The translations under genes and the position numbers were made by a program. A model generated the notes under the pieces. It worked only from the letters and a program-made list of their open reading frames with translations. It had not been told where the DNA came from and ran no database searches. Below, piece after piece: positions 23,673-36,341 of a stretch of 64,000 nt of DNA (position 1 is its first letter; each line of letters opens with the position of its first letter). The stretch is from Hevea brasiliensis (lineage: Eukaryota > Streptophyta > Magnoliopsida > Malpighiales > Euphorbiaceae), in NCBI RefSeq assembly GCF_030052815.1, contig NC_079499.1, positions 81,693,183-81,757,182 of the forward strand, written 5' to 3'.

Positions 23673-24030
23673 TATGATTGAAATCAAAATTTTAAAAATT
23701 GTTTGAATGTGATTCAAATCTGAATTTTAAAAGTTGTTTGAATGTGATTCAAATCTGAATTTTTAAAGTTGTTTGAATCATATTTAAATCTGATTTTTTA
23801 AATTTGATTGAATAAAATTCAGATCTGATTTTTTTAAAAAATGTTTGAATGTGATTCAAATCTGATTTTTTAAAAGATGTTTGAATGTGATTCAAATCTG
23901 AATTTTTAAAGTTGTTTGAATGTGATTCAAATATGAGTTTTTAAATTTATTTGAATGAGATTCAAATATGAAAATTTAAATTTATTTGAATCATATTCAA
24001 ATCTGAATTTTAAGTTGAATATGAGATATT
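23673..24030 (+). repeat. C4 leader: tandem array of ~35 bp hairpin units
   Basis: About nine full units and partial ends of roughly 35 bp. A typical unit contains TTTGAAT-GTG-ATTCAAA, a perfect 7 bp inverted repeat with 3-base loop, followed by TCTGAATTTTTAAA. Position between primer site and gag is where packaging and dimer signals lie in other retroelements; that role here is unproven. Confidence 0.85.
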
Positions 24031-25193
24031 CAATTTTATTTAAGTATGTATGTTTTATTTAATTGTTAAATAGTGATATGCATGATGGATGATCATGGAC
24101 TATAAAAGACCAATGTGATTGGATTTGTTTCTTTTATGTTTCTTTGGGATTGTAAATTAATTAATTTATTTTAATTTATTTTGGGCATGTATTATTAAGT
24201 TTGTAATAATTTTTGGGTTGTAATTTCATTTATTTAAGTTCTTATAAATTCGCCTTGGTATGCCAAGGATTACTATGTAATAATGTATTGCAAGAAGTTC
24301 AAGGAGGTCAAGAGCATTGGTGGGACCAGTGGGAGGAATTCAAGATCAAGTGTTGATTATGTACTCCTTCAGCAACTCTTGTAAAGTGAATGAATGAAAT
24401 GCACCTAAGAATGCCCTGATTCAATTCTTGGTGGCTCAGAATTGAATCCCTTAGAAAGTCCATGATCATACCATATTTATTGCTTATCCATGAATGCATG
24501 AGATGTATGGGAATGTATGCTATTATATGATATATGCATGCTAATTGGATAATGTGCAAAGTGAGACCTTAATAGTAATTAGAATGACCATAAAATCTTC
24601 CAAACAAATGATTAAGTTGGAAATGCTATAATTAAAGTAATTATAACATAGGCCCTCCATTGGGGCAATTATTTTAAGAAATTTTAAATAGTTGCATGAG
24701 ATGCAATTAATTTAATAGATTTTCTTAAGAATAATTGTTAAGCATGAGATGTTGTAAATATCTAAATGGTTTAGTGGCCAATATTGGATGTACCTGAGGA
24801 CATTAAAATTATTTGCATAATTACTGGCTCAATGGGATCAACTTAACTAATGCAAGATAAGTCAATAATGGATGTACCTGAGATTTTGAGCATTAGGGGC
24901 TAGGTAAAGGATTGAACCTCACATGAGATGTGATGGGCAAGGAGTTGCTCACTTATAGTTTATTGTAATTCCAATAATGGATGTGCCTAAGGATGATCAA
25001 TAGAATTATAAGAATTCAATCACCCACTAGAAATCTATCCAACTAGGATTTCCGTTTTCTATTTTGGAAGTGTAGGATTCGCTAAGTTAGTGGGAGGACC
25101 AATTTGATTAAAAGACCATAATCATTTTGGTTATTTACATGATACATTTACTAATTAATCTGGTTATTTTTTGCAGTTAATTTTCTGATAAAA
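24031..25193 (+). other. C4 leader, non-coding part before gag
   Basis: There is no credible gene. It contains TATAAAAG at 24101-24108, and three copies of a phrase around GGATGTACCTGAG at about 24785, 24870 and 24975. All are also in C6 and C5. It ends at the gag ATG at 25194. Confidence 0.7.
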
Positions 25194-26060
25194 ATGAGCA
25201 CAAAACAACCACCACCATCCAATATCCTTGCAAGCATACTTGATCACAATAGGCTGACAGGACCTAATCTGTCTGATTGGCTAAGAAATTTGAAACTTAT
25301 CCTGAACCTTGAACATATAGGATATGTTCTAGATTCAGATGTTCTTGGTCCCTTACCTCCAGAGGCCACACAAGAGGAAAATGAAACTTTGAACAAGTGG
25401 AAGGAGCATGATATAAGAGCTAAGTGTTACATGCTTGCTTCCATGAGTAATGAGTTACAGAAGCAACATGAGAACATGCAGAGTGCAAGTGAGATCCTCC
25501 TTCACCTACAAGAGTTGTATGGTGAGCACAGTAGGAATGCTAGGTATGAGATATCTAGACAGCTATTCCGTATGAGGATGTCTGAGGGACAGAATGTTGG
25601 GGATCATGTCCACAAGATGATTCGGCTGATTGAGCAGTTGGAACATCTTGACTTCAACATGGATTTCCAACTGCAGACGGATTTGATCCTTGATCCCTTC
25701 ACGAGTCTTTTGGGAATTTTGTGACAAATTTCCATATGACTAAACAGAATACACTTTAAGCTGGTTTACTCAACATCTGGTTATTGCCCAAAAGAATATG
25801 CCGGGTAATAAAGGAAAAGAGGTAGCTTTGGTTGCATATTCTTCTCTTTGGAAAGTCCAACAAGAAGAAGGGCAATAAGAAAAAGACACCTCAGATTCTT
25901 GGTCCTTCAAGAAAATAGCTAAGCAGAAAAGGAAGACTAAAGGCGATGGAGGTAAAGGAAAGTGTTTCCCTTTGCCAAAAGGATGGGCCTTTGGAAAAGG
26001 CGCCTGAGTATCTTGCTTCTCTGAAGGACAAGAAGGATACACCTTTGGAAGGTATGTCCA
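25194..26060 (+). pseudogene. C4 gag
   Basis: The ATG at 25194 follows the leader and is kept in all copies. Residues 1-170 are a copia-type gag domain (LTGPNLSDWLRNLKLIL, KCYMLASMSNELQKQHE, LFRMRMSEGQNVGDHVHKM, LEHLDFNMDFQ). One base is lost near 25697, so the frame ends at 25724. The rest (NMPGN, lysine-rich stretch, a damaged CCHC zinc knuckle about 25960-26010) continues in shifted frames. The family role is formation of the virus-like particle. Confidence 0.9.
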
Positions 26061-27314
26061 TATCTAGTTATTTAGATTACGATGATACTCATAGTTCATC
26101 TCTGACTTAGGTTTTAGATCTGGTGCAGTTCTCACATTTCTAATGATATGCGGGGAACTAGCAAATTGTAGCGACTTGCGTTCTCAGGATATTAGAGTCC
26201 GGATTGGCAATGGCTCAACTGTTGAAGCTTTAGCCATAGGATCTAAATCTTTTTACATGTTTGGACATGTTTTGTGTTTGGATAATATTTTATATGTACC
26301 TGATGCTTTTAAGAACATTATTTCTATATCTAGTTTGACTAGAAATGGCTATGAATTTCAGTTCACAGATGATGTTTGCAATATTTATTTTGGAAATAAA
26401 TATGTTGGTTCGGGTTATATGAATGATGGTCTTTATTATTTGGAGAATAATGACAAACACAAATTGAATGCAAGTGATCTAAAAGAATGCAATGCCATAG
26501 TGAAAACCAACTCAAGTTCAAAATATATTTGGCACTTAAGGTTATGTCATGTTGCATAAGATAGGATTGCAAAACTGGAGAAAATGGGGATTTTATCCTT
26601 ATTGGGCTCTGAGCCTACTCCAACTTGTGAATCTTGCCTTCAGGGCAAAATGACTAGATCACCCTTTGTTGGACAAGGGCTAAGAGCTTAAAATATTTTA
26701 GAGCTAATACATAGTGATGTATGTGGTCCATTTAAAGAAATGGCTAGAGGGGGTTTTCATTATTTTATTACCTTTACTGATGATAAATCAAGGTTTGGGT
26801 ATTTGTATTTGATGAAATACAAACATGAATCCTTTGAAAAGTTTAAGGAATTTAAATCTGAAGTAGAAAATCAAACAGGAAAGAGTATTAAAGCTCTTTG
26901 ATCAGATCGTGGAGGTGAATATATGAGTACTGAACTTGATGAATACTTGAGAGAGCATGGCATTGTTTCTCAGCTGACTCCTCCGAGGCATACGGTGAAT
27001 GGTGTATCTGAAAGGAGAAATCGTACCCTATTGGATATGGTACGTAGTATGATGAGCTATACTGATATGCCAATCTTTTTTTTGGGGATTTGCATTAGAA
27101 TCAGGTTTGTATATTCTGAATAGGATTCCATCAAAATCAGTTTCTTCCACACCTTATGAGATATGGCATGGAAGAATACCAAGTCTTAAGCATGTTAAGA
27201 TTTGGGGTTGTCCAGCTTATATCAAAAAGCTGAACACTGATAAATTGGAGACCAGATAAGAAAAAAGGTCGATTTGTTGGATATCCAAAAGATAGTTTTG
27301 GATATTATTTTTAT
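26061..27314 (+). pseudogene. C4 protease end and integrase
   Basis: The protease active-site segment (VLDxG) cannot be read in frame near 26113. Frame 26143-26559 covers the end of protease and the pre-integrase domain (YYLENNDKHKLN, YIWHLRLCHVA). Integrase continues with CESCLQGK, IHSDVCGP (first Asp), SDRGGEY (second Asp) and NGVSERRNRTLLD (catalytic Glu). Stops lie at 26557-26559, near 26690 and 26899-26901, and there are small indels near 26990 and 27080. The product would be inactive. Confidence 0.88.
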
Positions 27315-29172
27315 TTGCCTACTTCACAAAAGGTTGTGATAAGTAGAGATGCCACATTTCTTGAACAACAGTTTGTTCAAGAAGGAGGCAAAGGAAGGCA
27401 AATAGAGTTAGAATTGGAGAATTCTGACCAACCAACAGATCAGATGGATAATGATCCATCTAGTCAACCTATACCCGTTGATGAAACATCTACAGCTGTT
27501 CCTCGTAGAACAACTAGAGTATCTCACCCACCAGTGAGATATGGTTTTCTTCATGAAGAAGAACAAGAGTTGTCTACTCATGAAGAAGTAGATCATGGAG
27601 AAGATCCACTTACCTATGAAGAAGCTATATCAGATATAGACTCTTCAAAATGGATTGATGCTATGAAATCCAAAATTGATTCCATGTATAAGAATCAAGT
27701 TTGGGATCTTGTTAACCCACTTGAAGGTATTGTACCTATAGGGAACAAATGGGTTTTCAAGAAGAAAATTGGTTCTGATGGAAAGGTAGAGACCTATAAG
27801 GCAAGGTTAGTAGCGAAAGGGTTTCGCCAAAGCCAAGGAATCGACTATGAGGAGACTTTCTCGCCTGTTGCCATGCTTAAATCAATTAGGATTTTATTAG
27901 CAATAGCTACATACTATGATTATGAGATTTGGCAAATGGATATCAAAACAGCTTTTCTCAATGGATACATTGAAGAAAACATTTTCATGGAACAACCTAG
28001 GGGTTTTGAATCCCAAGATGGTTCCAAGGTATGCAAGCTAAAGCGATCCATTTATGGGTTAAAACAAGCTTCGAGGAGTTGGAACATCTGTTTTGATGAA
28101 GCCATTAAATCCTTTCGTTTTATAAAAAATGAGGTTGAGCCATGTGTATATGAGAAGGTTAGTGACAGTGCTATCACTTTCCTTGTCTTATATGTGGATG
28201 ACATATTGTTGATGGGTAATGACACAGGTATGTTGACAACTATAAAGGTATGGTTGTCAAATACATTCTCCATGAAAGACTTAGGGGAGGCAACCTATAT
28301 TCTTGGGATTCGCATCTATAGAGATAGAGCGAAAAGAATAATTGGTTTATCCTAAAGTCTATACTTGGAAAAGGTGTTAAAGAGGTTTAACATGCTTGAT
28401 TCCAAGAGAGGATTGTTACCAGTGAGACATGGTATCCATCTTTCTAAAGAGATGTCTCTAAAGACACCTGAAGAAAGAGATAAGATGGCCAGGATTCCAT
28501 ATGCTTCGGCTATTGGAAGTTTAATGTATGCAATGTTGTGTACTAGGCCGGATATCGCATATCTTTGTTAGATTGACTAACGGTATCAATCCAATCTAGG
28601 TTTGGAACCTTTGGATAGTGTCAAGAATATCCTTAAGTACTTGAGAAGAACTAAGGATTTATTCTTGATTTATGGAAGTGGAGACTTACAATTGGATGGT
28701 TATCACGATTACGATTTCCAATCGGATATCAATGATAGAAAGTCTACCTCTGGATATGTGTTCATTTGTAATGGAGGTGCGATCGGTTGGAAGAGTTCCA
28801 AACATAGCGACTACTGATTCCACTACAGAGGTGAGTATATTCTTGCATCGAGATCTTTGCAAAGGAAGGCTGTTTGGATAAAGAAGTTCGTGTGAACTTA
28901 CAGTAGTTCCTTCCATTAAGTCAGCGGTTCCACTACCTGTGACAATAATGGAGCGATCATCTGAGCTAAGGAACCAAGGTCTCACGAGAAATCCAAACAC
29001 ATAGAAAGGCGCTACCACATTATCGGAGAAATAGTTGGGCAAGGCGATGTAGCCATGCGAGAAAATAGCATCGGTGAAAATCCGGTGATCCATTCACTAA
29101 GCCTATGTCACGGACTCGATTAGACCGACATCTTGAGAAGATAGGTCTAAGATATGGTAATGAATGGCTCTA
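27315..29172 (+). pseudogene. C4 reverse transcriptase and RNase H
   Basis: The frame 27315-28355 is the longest intact RT in C4: linker, then KWIDAMKSKIDSMYKN, YKARLVAKGFRQSQG, YEETFSPVA, MDIKTAFLNGYIEEN, KRSIYGLKQAS and the catalytic LYVDDILLMGND (about 28190-28220). A CAA-to-TAA stop ends it. RNase H (28365-29150) keeps SRx[12 protein letters not shown] and ERRYHII-type remnants but is heavily frame-broken. From about 28560 many CAG/CTG sites of sister copies appear as CG-containing strings. Polypurine tract GTGCTAGTGGGAGAT follows at 29173-29187. Confidence 0.9.
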
Positions 29173-29187
29173 GTGCTAGTGGGAGAT

Positions 29188-31288
29188 TGTTAGTAGTATG
29201 CCCTAGAGCATATCATTTAGTATGTATCTTGTACATATTTTTATTAATAAAAGGCATTTCCACTTTTCTGTTGACATAATATATTTATGTGTAATAGAAA
29301 AGGTCCATTGATATTTTGTTAGAAATATTATTCTTAAGTTGTTAAGAATATGAGTGACAATATTTCTAGCACAAAGTATCATAAATAGGTTCACAATCGA
29401 GGATACTTCATAATAAGGACATGACTTATCCAGAAAGATTGTATTCATGTTTGTTCCCAAGTTATTTATATGAGATATAAATAAGATGGAATGGTGAGTC
29501 TCATGCCATATGACAAACATGATAGGCACTTATAAATGATAAGTAGGCCGAACCAGTGACACTTATGACAAGCACATGGAGTTTACTCTTGTCAATGTTT
29601 TGTCATAAATCATATCAATGCATATAATCTTTAGACCTGAGATAGCACAGTTATCTTGTATATAGGTAGTTTGAGTTTGATACTGCTTTCATACTTGTAC
29701 TGTGTATGGGTATATGGGCATCTGTTGGCTCCTACTAGTTATATATGGAGGTAGGTATTGATCAAGATGGAATCTGTTCCTCTAAGTAAATAGAGATAAA
29801 ATCCTATGTTCATTTAATTGTTCTTGATGTTTCAAGTTCCTGGCAGACAGATAGATTTATTGAGAAAGAGTTTACGATGAGAAAATCTTTTAATCAAGAA
29901 CTGGTATTGAAAGAGAACATAATATTCATAGCAAATGGAGTTTGACATAAACCATGACTCCGGCTTGAGTTGGGATTTTATGTGAGAGATTCTAGTGCAT
30001 GGTAACATATGATTATAGGTTCATTTAAGGTAAACCTTATTACTAATTGGGTGGCCATGGCATGCTATGTTAGGTGTTAACCATGGTCTATGAGGTTCAT
30101 AAAATCATTTAGAGAAATCGTTTATGGTAAGAAAGAGTTCTGATGATATTAAGATTTGATATCATGTCTCATTGCCAATTGGTGATGAGCCTAGTAAGTC
30201 ACACACATACACAAGTTATCACCTATTTAAATATGATTTAATTAATTAATTAAAGAGTTTAATTGATTAATTAAATAGGTTTGGTTTGCAATTAAATTGC
30301 AAAGTCCCTAGCATGACTTGAAACCAAATCTAGATTATTGGATGTATGGTATAAGTTAAATTTATATTTAAAGTGTTTAAATATGAATTTAATTAATGAG
30401 AAACTAATTAATAGAGATTAATTAATTAATTTATATTTGATATAAATTGATTAGAAGTAGAAAAATAATTATTTTGGGTTAAGAACTCAAAATTAAGACA
30501 CAGGGGCATTTTAGTCATTTCACAGTGTGACACGTGGCATCATGAGATGGTGACATATGGGATTACACATAAGCTTGCCAAATATTTTTTAATCATGTAA
30601 GATGATTAGAATCAAGATTAAATATAAGTTTGACACTTGGCACAATGTGATTGGGTCACTTAAACCTAGAGCTAATCAAAGAGTGACATTTGGCAAGGGT
30701 TTAATGTGTTAACCTAGCTATTTAAGTGTTGTTATGAAAAGAAAAGCAACCAGCAGCCACTCCTCTCCTTTGTCACGCCACTTTGAGGCTTTTCATCTAT
30801 TCTTCTTCATCTCTCATCAATTCAAAGAGATTAGCCATCAATCTCTTGAATTAAAAACACAAGAAATTGTTTCTAGTGTCCTGTTTACATTTCTAATCTC
30901 TTAAAAGGCAGAACTTGAATTTCTAATTAATAGAAAAAGCTTTAGAAGCTGTTCAAGGGCTGCCATAGGTGTTTTTGGTGTGGACAAGCTAGAGGGACAA
31001 CATCTGGTGTCCTGAAGACGAATCTCAAAGGCGCAGACACGCTACAGTGCATCAAGAGGTTAGTGTAATCGTTCTTGATTTAATCTAGGGTTCTAAAATT
31101 AATCTGATTAATTTTAAAATCTTAAATGGCAAATACAGATCCAAAAACATATTAAAAGAGTTTTAATATGTTGTTTATCATTGAAATCAAATAGATAAAA
31201 ATAAATCTTGCATGATGCATGTGACCCTAGGTGAAAATTTTTGAATTCAATGTTTTAAACTTGTGTTTTTCACGCTTCCGTTCCTTCA
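29188..31288 (+). repeat. C4 3' LTR (2101 bp)
   Basis: It runs from TGTTAGTAG after the polypurine tract to CCTTCA, then TSD GTGCC. It lacks the 127 bp insert of the 5' LTR side. Part of it (about 29840-30000) shows the same CAG/CTG to CG changes as the RNase H region. Confidence 0.95.
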
Positions 31289-31293
31289 GTGCC

Positions 31294-32393
31294 TGCAGGG
31301 TTGCTACAGCCATTGCCAATTCTCGAGTGGAAATGGGAAAGAGTCACTATGAATTTCGTGACAGGACTTCCACGTACACAAAAGAATCATGATGTAGTTT
31401 GGGTTATTGTTGATAGATTGACCAAGTTTGCACACTTTTTACCAGTAAGAATGGATTACAGCCTGGAAAGATTGGCCAAACTGTACATTGATGATGCTGT
31501 GAGGTTACATGGAGTGCCAGTGTCTATTGTGTTGGACAAAGACCCAAGGTTCACTTCTAGATTCAGGGGTAGTCTCCAAAAAGCCCTAGGAACTAGATTG
31601 AACTTCAGTACAGCATTCCATCCATAGACAGATGGCCAATATGAAAGGATCATTCAGATTTTGGAGGATATGCTTCGGGCTTGTGTGATTGAGTTTGAAG
31701 GGAGTTGGGACACAAACTTGCCTTTAATTGAATTTGCCTACAATAACAGTTATCAGTTAAGCATCGGGATGCCTCCATATGAAGCACTTTATGGCAGAAA
31801 GTGTAGAACTCCCTTGTGCTGGGATGAAGTGGGCGAGAGGAAGTTGATTGGTCCAGAATTAGTGCAACAGACAGAAGAAAAGGTTAAGCTCATTAGAGAC
31901 AGACTCAAAGTTGCAACGGATAGACATAAGTCCTACATTGACCTAAAGAGAAGAGATATTTGGTATAGTGTGGGTGACAAGGTGTTCCTGAAAGTTTCCC
32001 CATGGAAGAGGGTCATGAGGTTTGGTAGAAAGGGGAAACTAAGTCCTCGCTTCATTGGGCTGTATGAGGTTCTGGAAAGAGTGGGTCCATTGGCATATAG
32101 ACTTGCATTGCCTCTGGAGTTGGAAAAGATTCACAATGTCTTCCATGTCTCCATGTTGAGGAGGTATAGATCAGACCCCTCTCACATTTTGCCAATAGAG
32201 GAGATTCAAGTGAATCCAGACTTGACATATGATGAAGAGCCCATAAAGATCTTAGCACATGAGGTGAAGTAGTTGAGGAATAAACAGATACCTCTAGTCA
32301 AAGTGCTATAGAACCATCATTCAGGCCAGGAGGCTACATAGGAGAGTGAGGAGGATATGAGGAGATAGCATCCACAGCTATTCAGAGACTGAG
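31294..32393 (+). pseudogene. G3 integrase core and chromodomain
   Basis: This continues the G3 pol after C4. The first catalytic position reads TMNFVTGLP, Asn in place of the Asp in G1; the second is in LDKDPRFTS. A TAG at 31625-31627 cuts the frame before the Glu region. Frame 31661-32272 holds the C-terminal integrase domain ([50 protein letters not shown]) and the beginning of the chromodomain; TAG at 32270-32272 and several further stops remove its end. Most stops are C-to-T or G-to-A. Confidence 0.9.
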
Positions 32394-32440
32394 ACCAAGT
32401 AAATTTCAAGGACGAAATTTATTTTTAAGGAGGGGAGAAT

Positions 32441-32980
32441 TGTAATACCCCGAACCTTCGAGTTATGAATAGTACCATTTTTGGTCCGTGGCTAATACTA
32501 TTCAAAAACAACTTGAGAATAAAAAATAAATAGAAAATTAATTGAGATAGACAAAATAAAAATTCTAGTGAACAAAAAAGCTAAGGACTCATCGGGTATT
32601 ATAAAAAGAAGGATTATGACCCGATGAGGGGCATTTTGGTCAATTCACTTCAAGAGTTGACTTTTGACCAAAATATCAATTACATTAAATGAAATTAATG
32701 AATTGAATTTTGGGGTAAAAAAATTGAAGAAAAATTTAAGTAAGAATATGTAAGGGAAAATTTATGAAATGAAAACTTAAACTTTCATTTCCATTATGAC
32801 AAAATTAAAATGAAAGACTTATAGGCTTTTGATAGTTAAATTTAATTATTTAATTAAAAGGAAAAATTAAGTGTAAATGTAAAAAAAAAAGGAATAAAAA
32901 TTTAAGTTTAATTATCCTTATGACACAATTAAAATTTATAATTTTAATAAGCTAATTTTGGGGATAAATATATATGTGTG

Positions 32981-33022
<42 letters not shown>

Positions 33023-33514
33023 AAGACAAATGTCTTCTTCATTTCTTTTTTTTCATAAGATGCCACCACCCTCTCCTCTCTCTTCCTCTCTCTCTCTTTT
33101 TCTCTTCTTCTTCCACTTCTTCCCCTCATTGATTTCCTCTCCCAAGTTTTAATTCCCTTAAATTCCCTTTATAAATTCCATAGCCCACTAAAAGAAAACA
33201 TCAAAGAGATCTTTGATTAAGAGATTAAAAGCAAGGAGAACAATAATTGGAAGAAAAGTGAAGTTGGAAAGAAATCAACAAGAGGTAAGTTTCTTTTCAT
33301 GTTAGATTAGTTGTATAAACTTGGAATGAATGTTTACATGGAATTTTAACTATTCTCATACAGTTTTCTGCAAAAGAATTGGTAAGATAAAAAGCTATGG
33401 TTTATTTTAAAATCCTTTGTAGCATAACTAATGGGTTGTCGGTAGGTGGAGTTTGGTGATTCATTAGGTATGCTACGAGAACATGTCATGCCTTACAAGG
33501 GATAAGGTGTGACA
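32441..33514 (+). repeat. G3 3' LTR (1074 bp)
   Basis: It follows the polypurine tract AAGGAGGGGAGAA (32427-32439). It starts TGTAATACCCCG and ends GTGTGACA, then TSD AATCA. It carries the same microsatellite, hairpin and 79-base donor-to-acceptor segment (33285-33363) as the 5' LTR. Confidence 0.95.
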
Positions 33515-36341
33515 AATCATAAGTCATATAAATAGTGGATACTTAAAACCATAGTTAATTTCAAAGACAGTGAATGTCATAAAGAATTTAAACTCCATTT
33601 CACAATATCACAATAAATATCAATAAATCACACACACAGCTTAATCATGTTCCAAAGTCCGATTCATCCCAAAAGCCGATGACTAGTGAGGAATAACATA
33701 GCTAACTAGCAATAATATGAGTACTCATTCTATTCATCCTCAACAGGCACACACCTCAACACTTCAGCCAGAGAGGGAATTCAAAGTCAATTCGTCCCAC
33801 TAGACAAGCTAGCGAGGAATTCAATCAATATACATGATAGTTGTGGTTTCAAACCATTTACAATGTTTTTCAAGCACTAAGTATCCATCAAATATCATTC
33901 AAACCAATTTTCACAATTTAAACAATAACAGACAAATTGTCATAATTCATTTCAATTGAAAAATTCAAAAGAAATAACTGTTGTGCACAAATCTCTGATA
34001 AATGTCTCTTGGCCCTGACTCAGTGTTTCCTTCCCCTTCCCTGAGTCTTTGCTAACTGAAACAGACAATTTGAAGTGTTTTAGTACTCATTTAAACCGTC
34101 TCTAACAATAAGGCTTAATAATTAATTTATTGAATTTTATTATTTTCCTTAGTCAACCTAAAATGTTGACTCTCGATGCACTCTAGGTGAATTAGGTTTT
34201 AATGTTACCAATATGTCATATTTTATAGCCTTTTAATGTTGGTACATGTTACCCAATTCATTTCCAAGTATATTGCATTTTATTGTAATTTGCCGGATTT
34301 CAGTATACTAATTTGACCTAACCGGATGACCTAGTTGCCTCAGTTTTTGGGTTTCGGTCCAAACTACAAACTTGTAGGTCTATGTCTTATTGCATGCGGG
34401 GTAAAATTTCAGGTCATTCTGAGTTGTGTAGACCAAGTTATGGTCAATTTTCCAATGCTGGACAGAATGTACCAAAATGGTAACTTTAGGTCATTTTTAG
34501 GTCACTTTTGGTTCGGCTAGTTTTTGGACCTGAATTGTAGAAGCTATTTAGCTTGGTTTTGGCCATTTCTAGGCTTTGGTGTCTCCATAAAAATTGTAGA
34601 TATATGTCTCAACAATTCATAGTAAAAATTTCAGGTCAATTGGACCTGTTTTGAGTAAGTTATGGTCAAAACTCTAACTACTACCCAAATGGTCAATTTT
34701 CAGGCTTTCAAGTCACTAATCCGGATTTGGTTATTTTTTAAGTCACCTTCTAGGCAGAATTTAGGTAAGCTTCCTTCATGAAAGTTGGCACATTTTGTGC
34801 CTAGTTTCACCTCCAATTGGTCTCATACCAATTAGAGTCACACACTTAAGGTTCTAAGCCAAAACACACACTACCCTATTACACATTGTTCATCCTTTAC
34901 CAATTACACATTCAACACTTACCAAGTTAACTCTTCCATGCCAATTCTGGTTGTACCATACCATTAACACATTTTACTTCACATTTTTTGTCATTTTGGC
35001 AGCTTGTAACCACTCTCAACATACACACTATAATACAGAATTTTCCAAAGTCCTATTTACAATAATTCAACCACATGACATACCTAATTTACATGTCCAA
35101 ATTCAAACAATTATTCATATACACATGCTGCTCTCAATGACAACATAATTCACAATATTTCATAAACTCAAACACTTCAATCTTCTTCATGAGGCTGCCA
35201 CAAGTTTACACATACCCATCAATTTCCATTTTCACTTTTCAAGCTTACAATCAAACTTTACACATGGGATTCAACTTTAGTACAATTAAACATTTAAATC
35301 AACATTCAAACATCCATTTACATGCAAGGACAAGCTGTTCATGGTGAGGTTTCATGGCTACCAAAATAGCTCAACTCCAATAAGTCATCAAATATAAAAA
35401 ATTCTTCCATAAATCAACAATCCACAACATCCACTTAGAGTTTAAGGAAGCAAGGTTGAAAAATACACACTTACCACTTTTGAACTTCTTCAAAATGTCA
35501 CCAAAACTTAACTTTCTTTCTCCAAGTATGATTCCCAAGGTATGGTGGTCAAGTTTAGTGAAGGAACCTAATGGAAAGAGTAGCTAAAACATGCTTGCAT
35601 GGAGCTCTCACGATGGATGGCTATGGAGGTTTTCTCCCAAAGTGTTTCAGCTAGATTTTCCTAAGGTTGAAGAAGATAGAATCTTCTACCCATATGCTAA
35701 TTCAAGGTCCACTTTGAAGATGTTAGTGGAGCACTAAATCAATTAAAAGGTTTGTTTATTCCAACATTTTCAATTTCTCACATTTTCCTCCTATCTTTTG
35801 CTATTCAGATTATGTACCACTATTTTAATTTTTCATGACATTTTGCAAGTGTAATATCATTTATTTTTAATGGAAATTTAGGTCAAAAGGCATCTCGGGT
35901 TGTCAAATGACCACAATGCCCCTATTCGGATTGCATTCCCAATTTTTCGGTAACACCGAGTTTTGTCGTTTTCTCGATTTCTCGTCTTTCTTTGTACTAA
36001 TTAATTAATTTTTCTTTAATATTTCTAATGACATTTATACTTCAATAGATGTTTATTTAAGTCTTAAAATTATTTTCCAGGGTTCCCATGATCGGGAGCT
36101 AGTCAACGATGCAACGCAACTTCGGTCACGGTTACCCATCACTATGGTTCTCGGCTCGTTTAATTTGGTTACATTTCATTGCTATTATTTTTTCTTCGTT
36201 TTTCTTGTATTTTCTTTTCTTGTATTTCATTATTTTATGTCTCCTCACTAATATTTAAATGTAGTTCTAGGCATCCTAGCTGTCCGGACAACACTGGTTA
36301 CCGGAACAGTAGAGCGCACTACCAAACCTAGGGGTGTTACA

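Larger units (their letters stand above)
21187..31288 (+). mobile_element. C4: near-complete Ty1/copia element, TSD GTGCC
   Basis: It has both LTRs, primer site, leader, gag, PR-IN-RT-RH and polypurine tract, 10,102 bp. The TSD GTGCC lies at 21182-21186 and 31289-31293, and G3 integrase reads on across it. Its coding region has several stops and frameshifts. Its 5' LTR carries an extra 127 bp at 23281-23407 (see that entry). Confidence 0.95.
19281..33514 (+). mobile_element. G3: short-LTR gypsy chromovirus lacking gag, PR and RT
   Basis: Matching LTRs (19281-20356 and 32441-33514) and TSD AATCA define the element. Without C4 it is about 4.1 kb. The 5' LTR is followed directly by RNase H, so primer site, gag, protease and RT are absent. 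It belongs to the same family as G1 (near-identical integrase and LTR ends), but its LTRs are only about 1.07 kb. Confidence 0.93.
18563..36341 (-). repeat. G2 3' LTR (3.54 kb), split by G3
   Basis: Pieces are 18563-19280 and 33520-36341, joined across the G3 insertion whose TSD AATCA is at 19276-19280 and 33515-33519. It ends GGGGTGTTACA at 36341 next to the polypurine tract. The long right-hand piece holds degenerate 190 bp-type repeats at about 34330-34850, a reverse splice-donor-like CTTACCAC near 35470, and otherwise AT-rich sequence with no gene I can support. Confidence 0.9.

Noticed and set aside
23673..24030. CRISPR-like regular repeats
   Set aside because: Units are directly adjacent with no unique spacers, AT-rich and variable, and sit in a plant retrotransposon leader.
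32944..33152. Arginine/glutamate-rich and isoleucine/tyrosine-rich frames on both strands of the G3 LTR (also 19759-19971)
   Set aside because: They are translations of the CT-rich tract and the TA microsatellite, low-complexity DNA with no family support.
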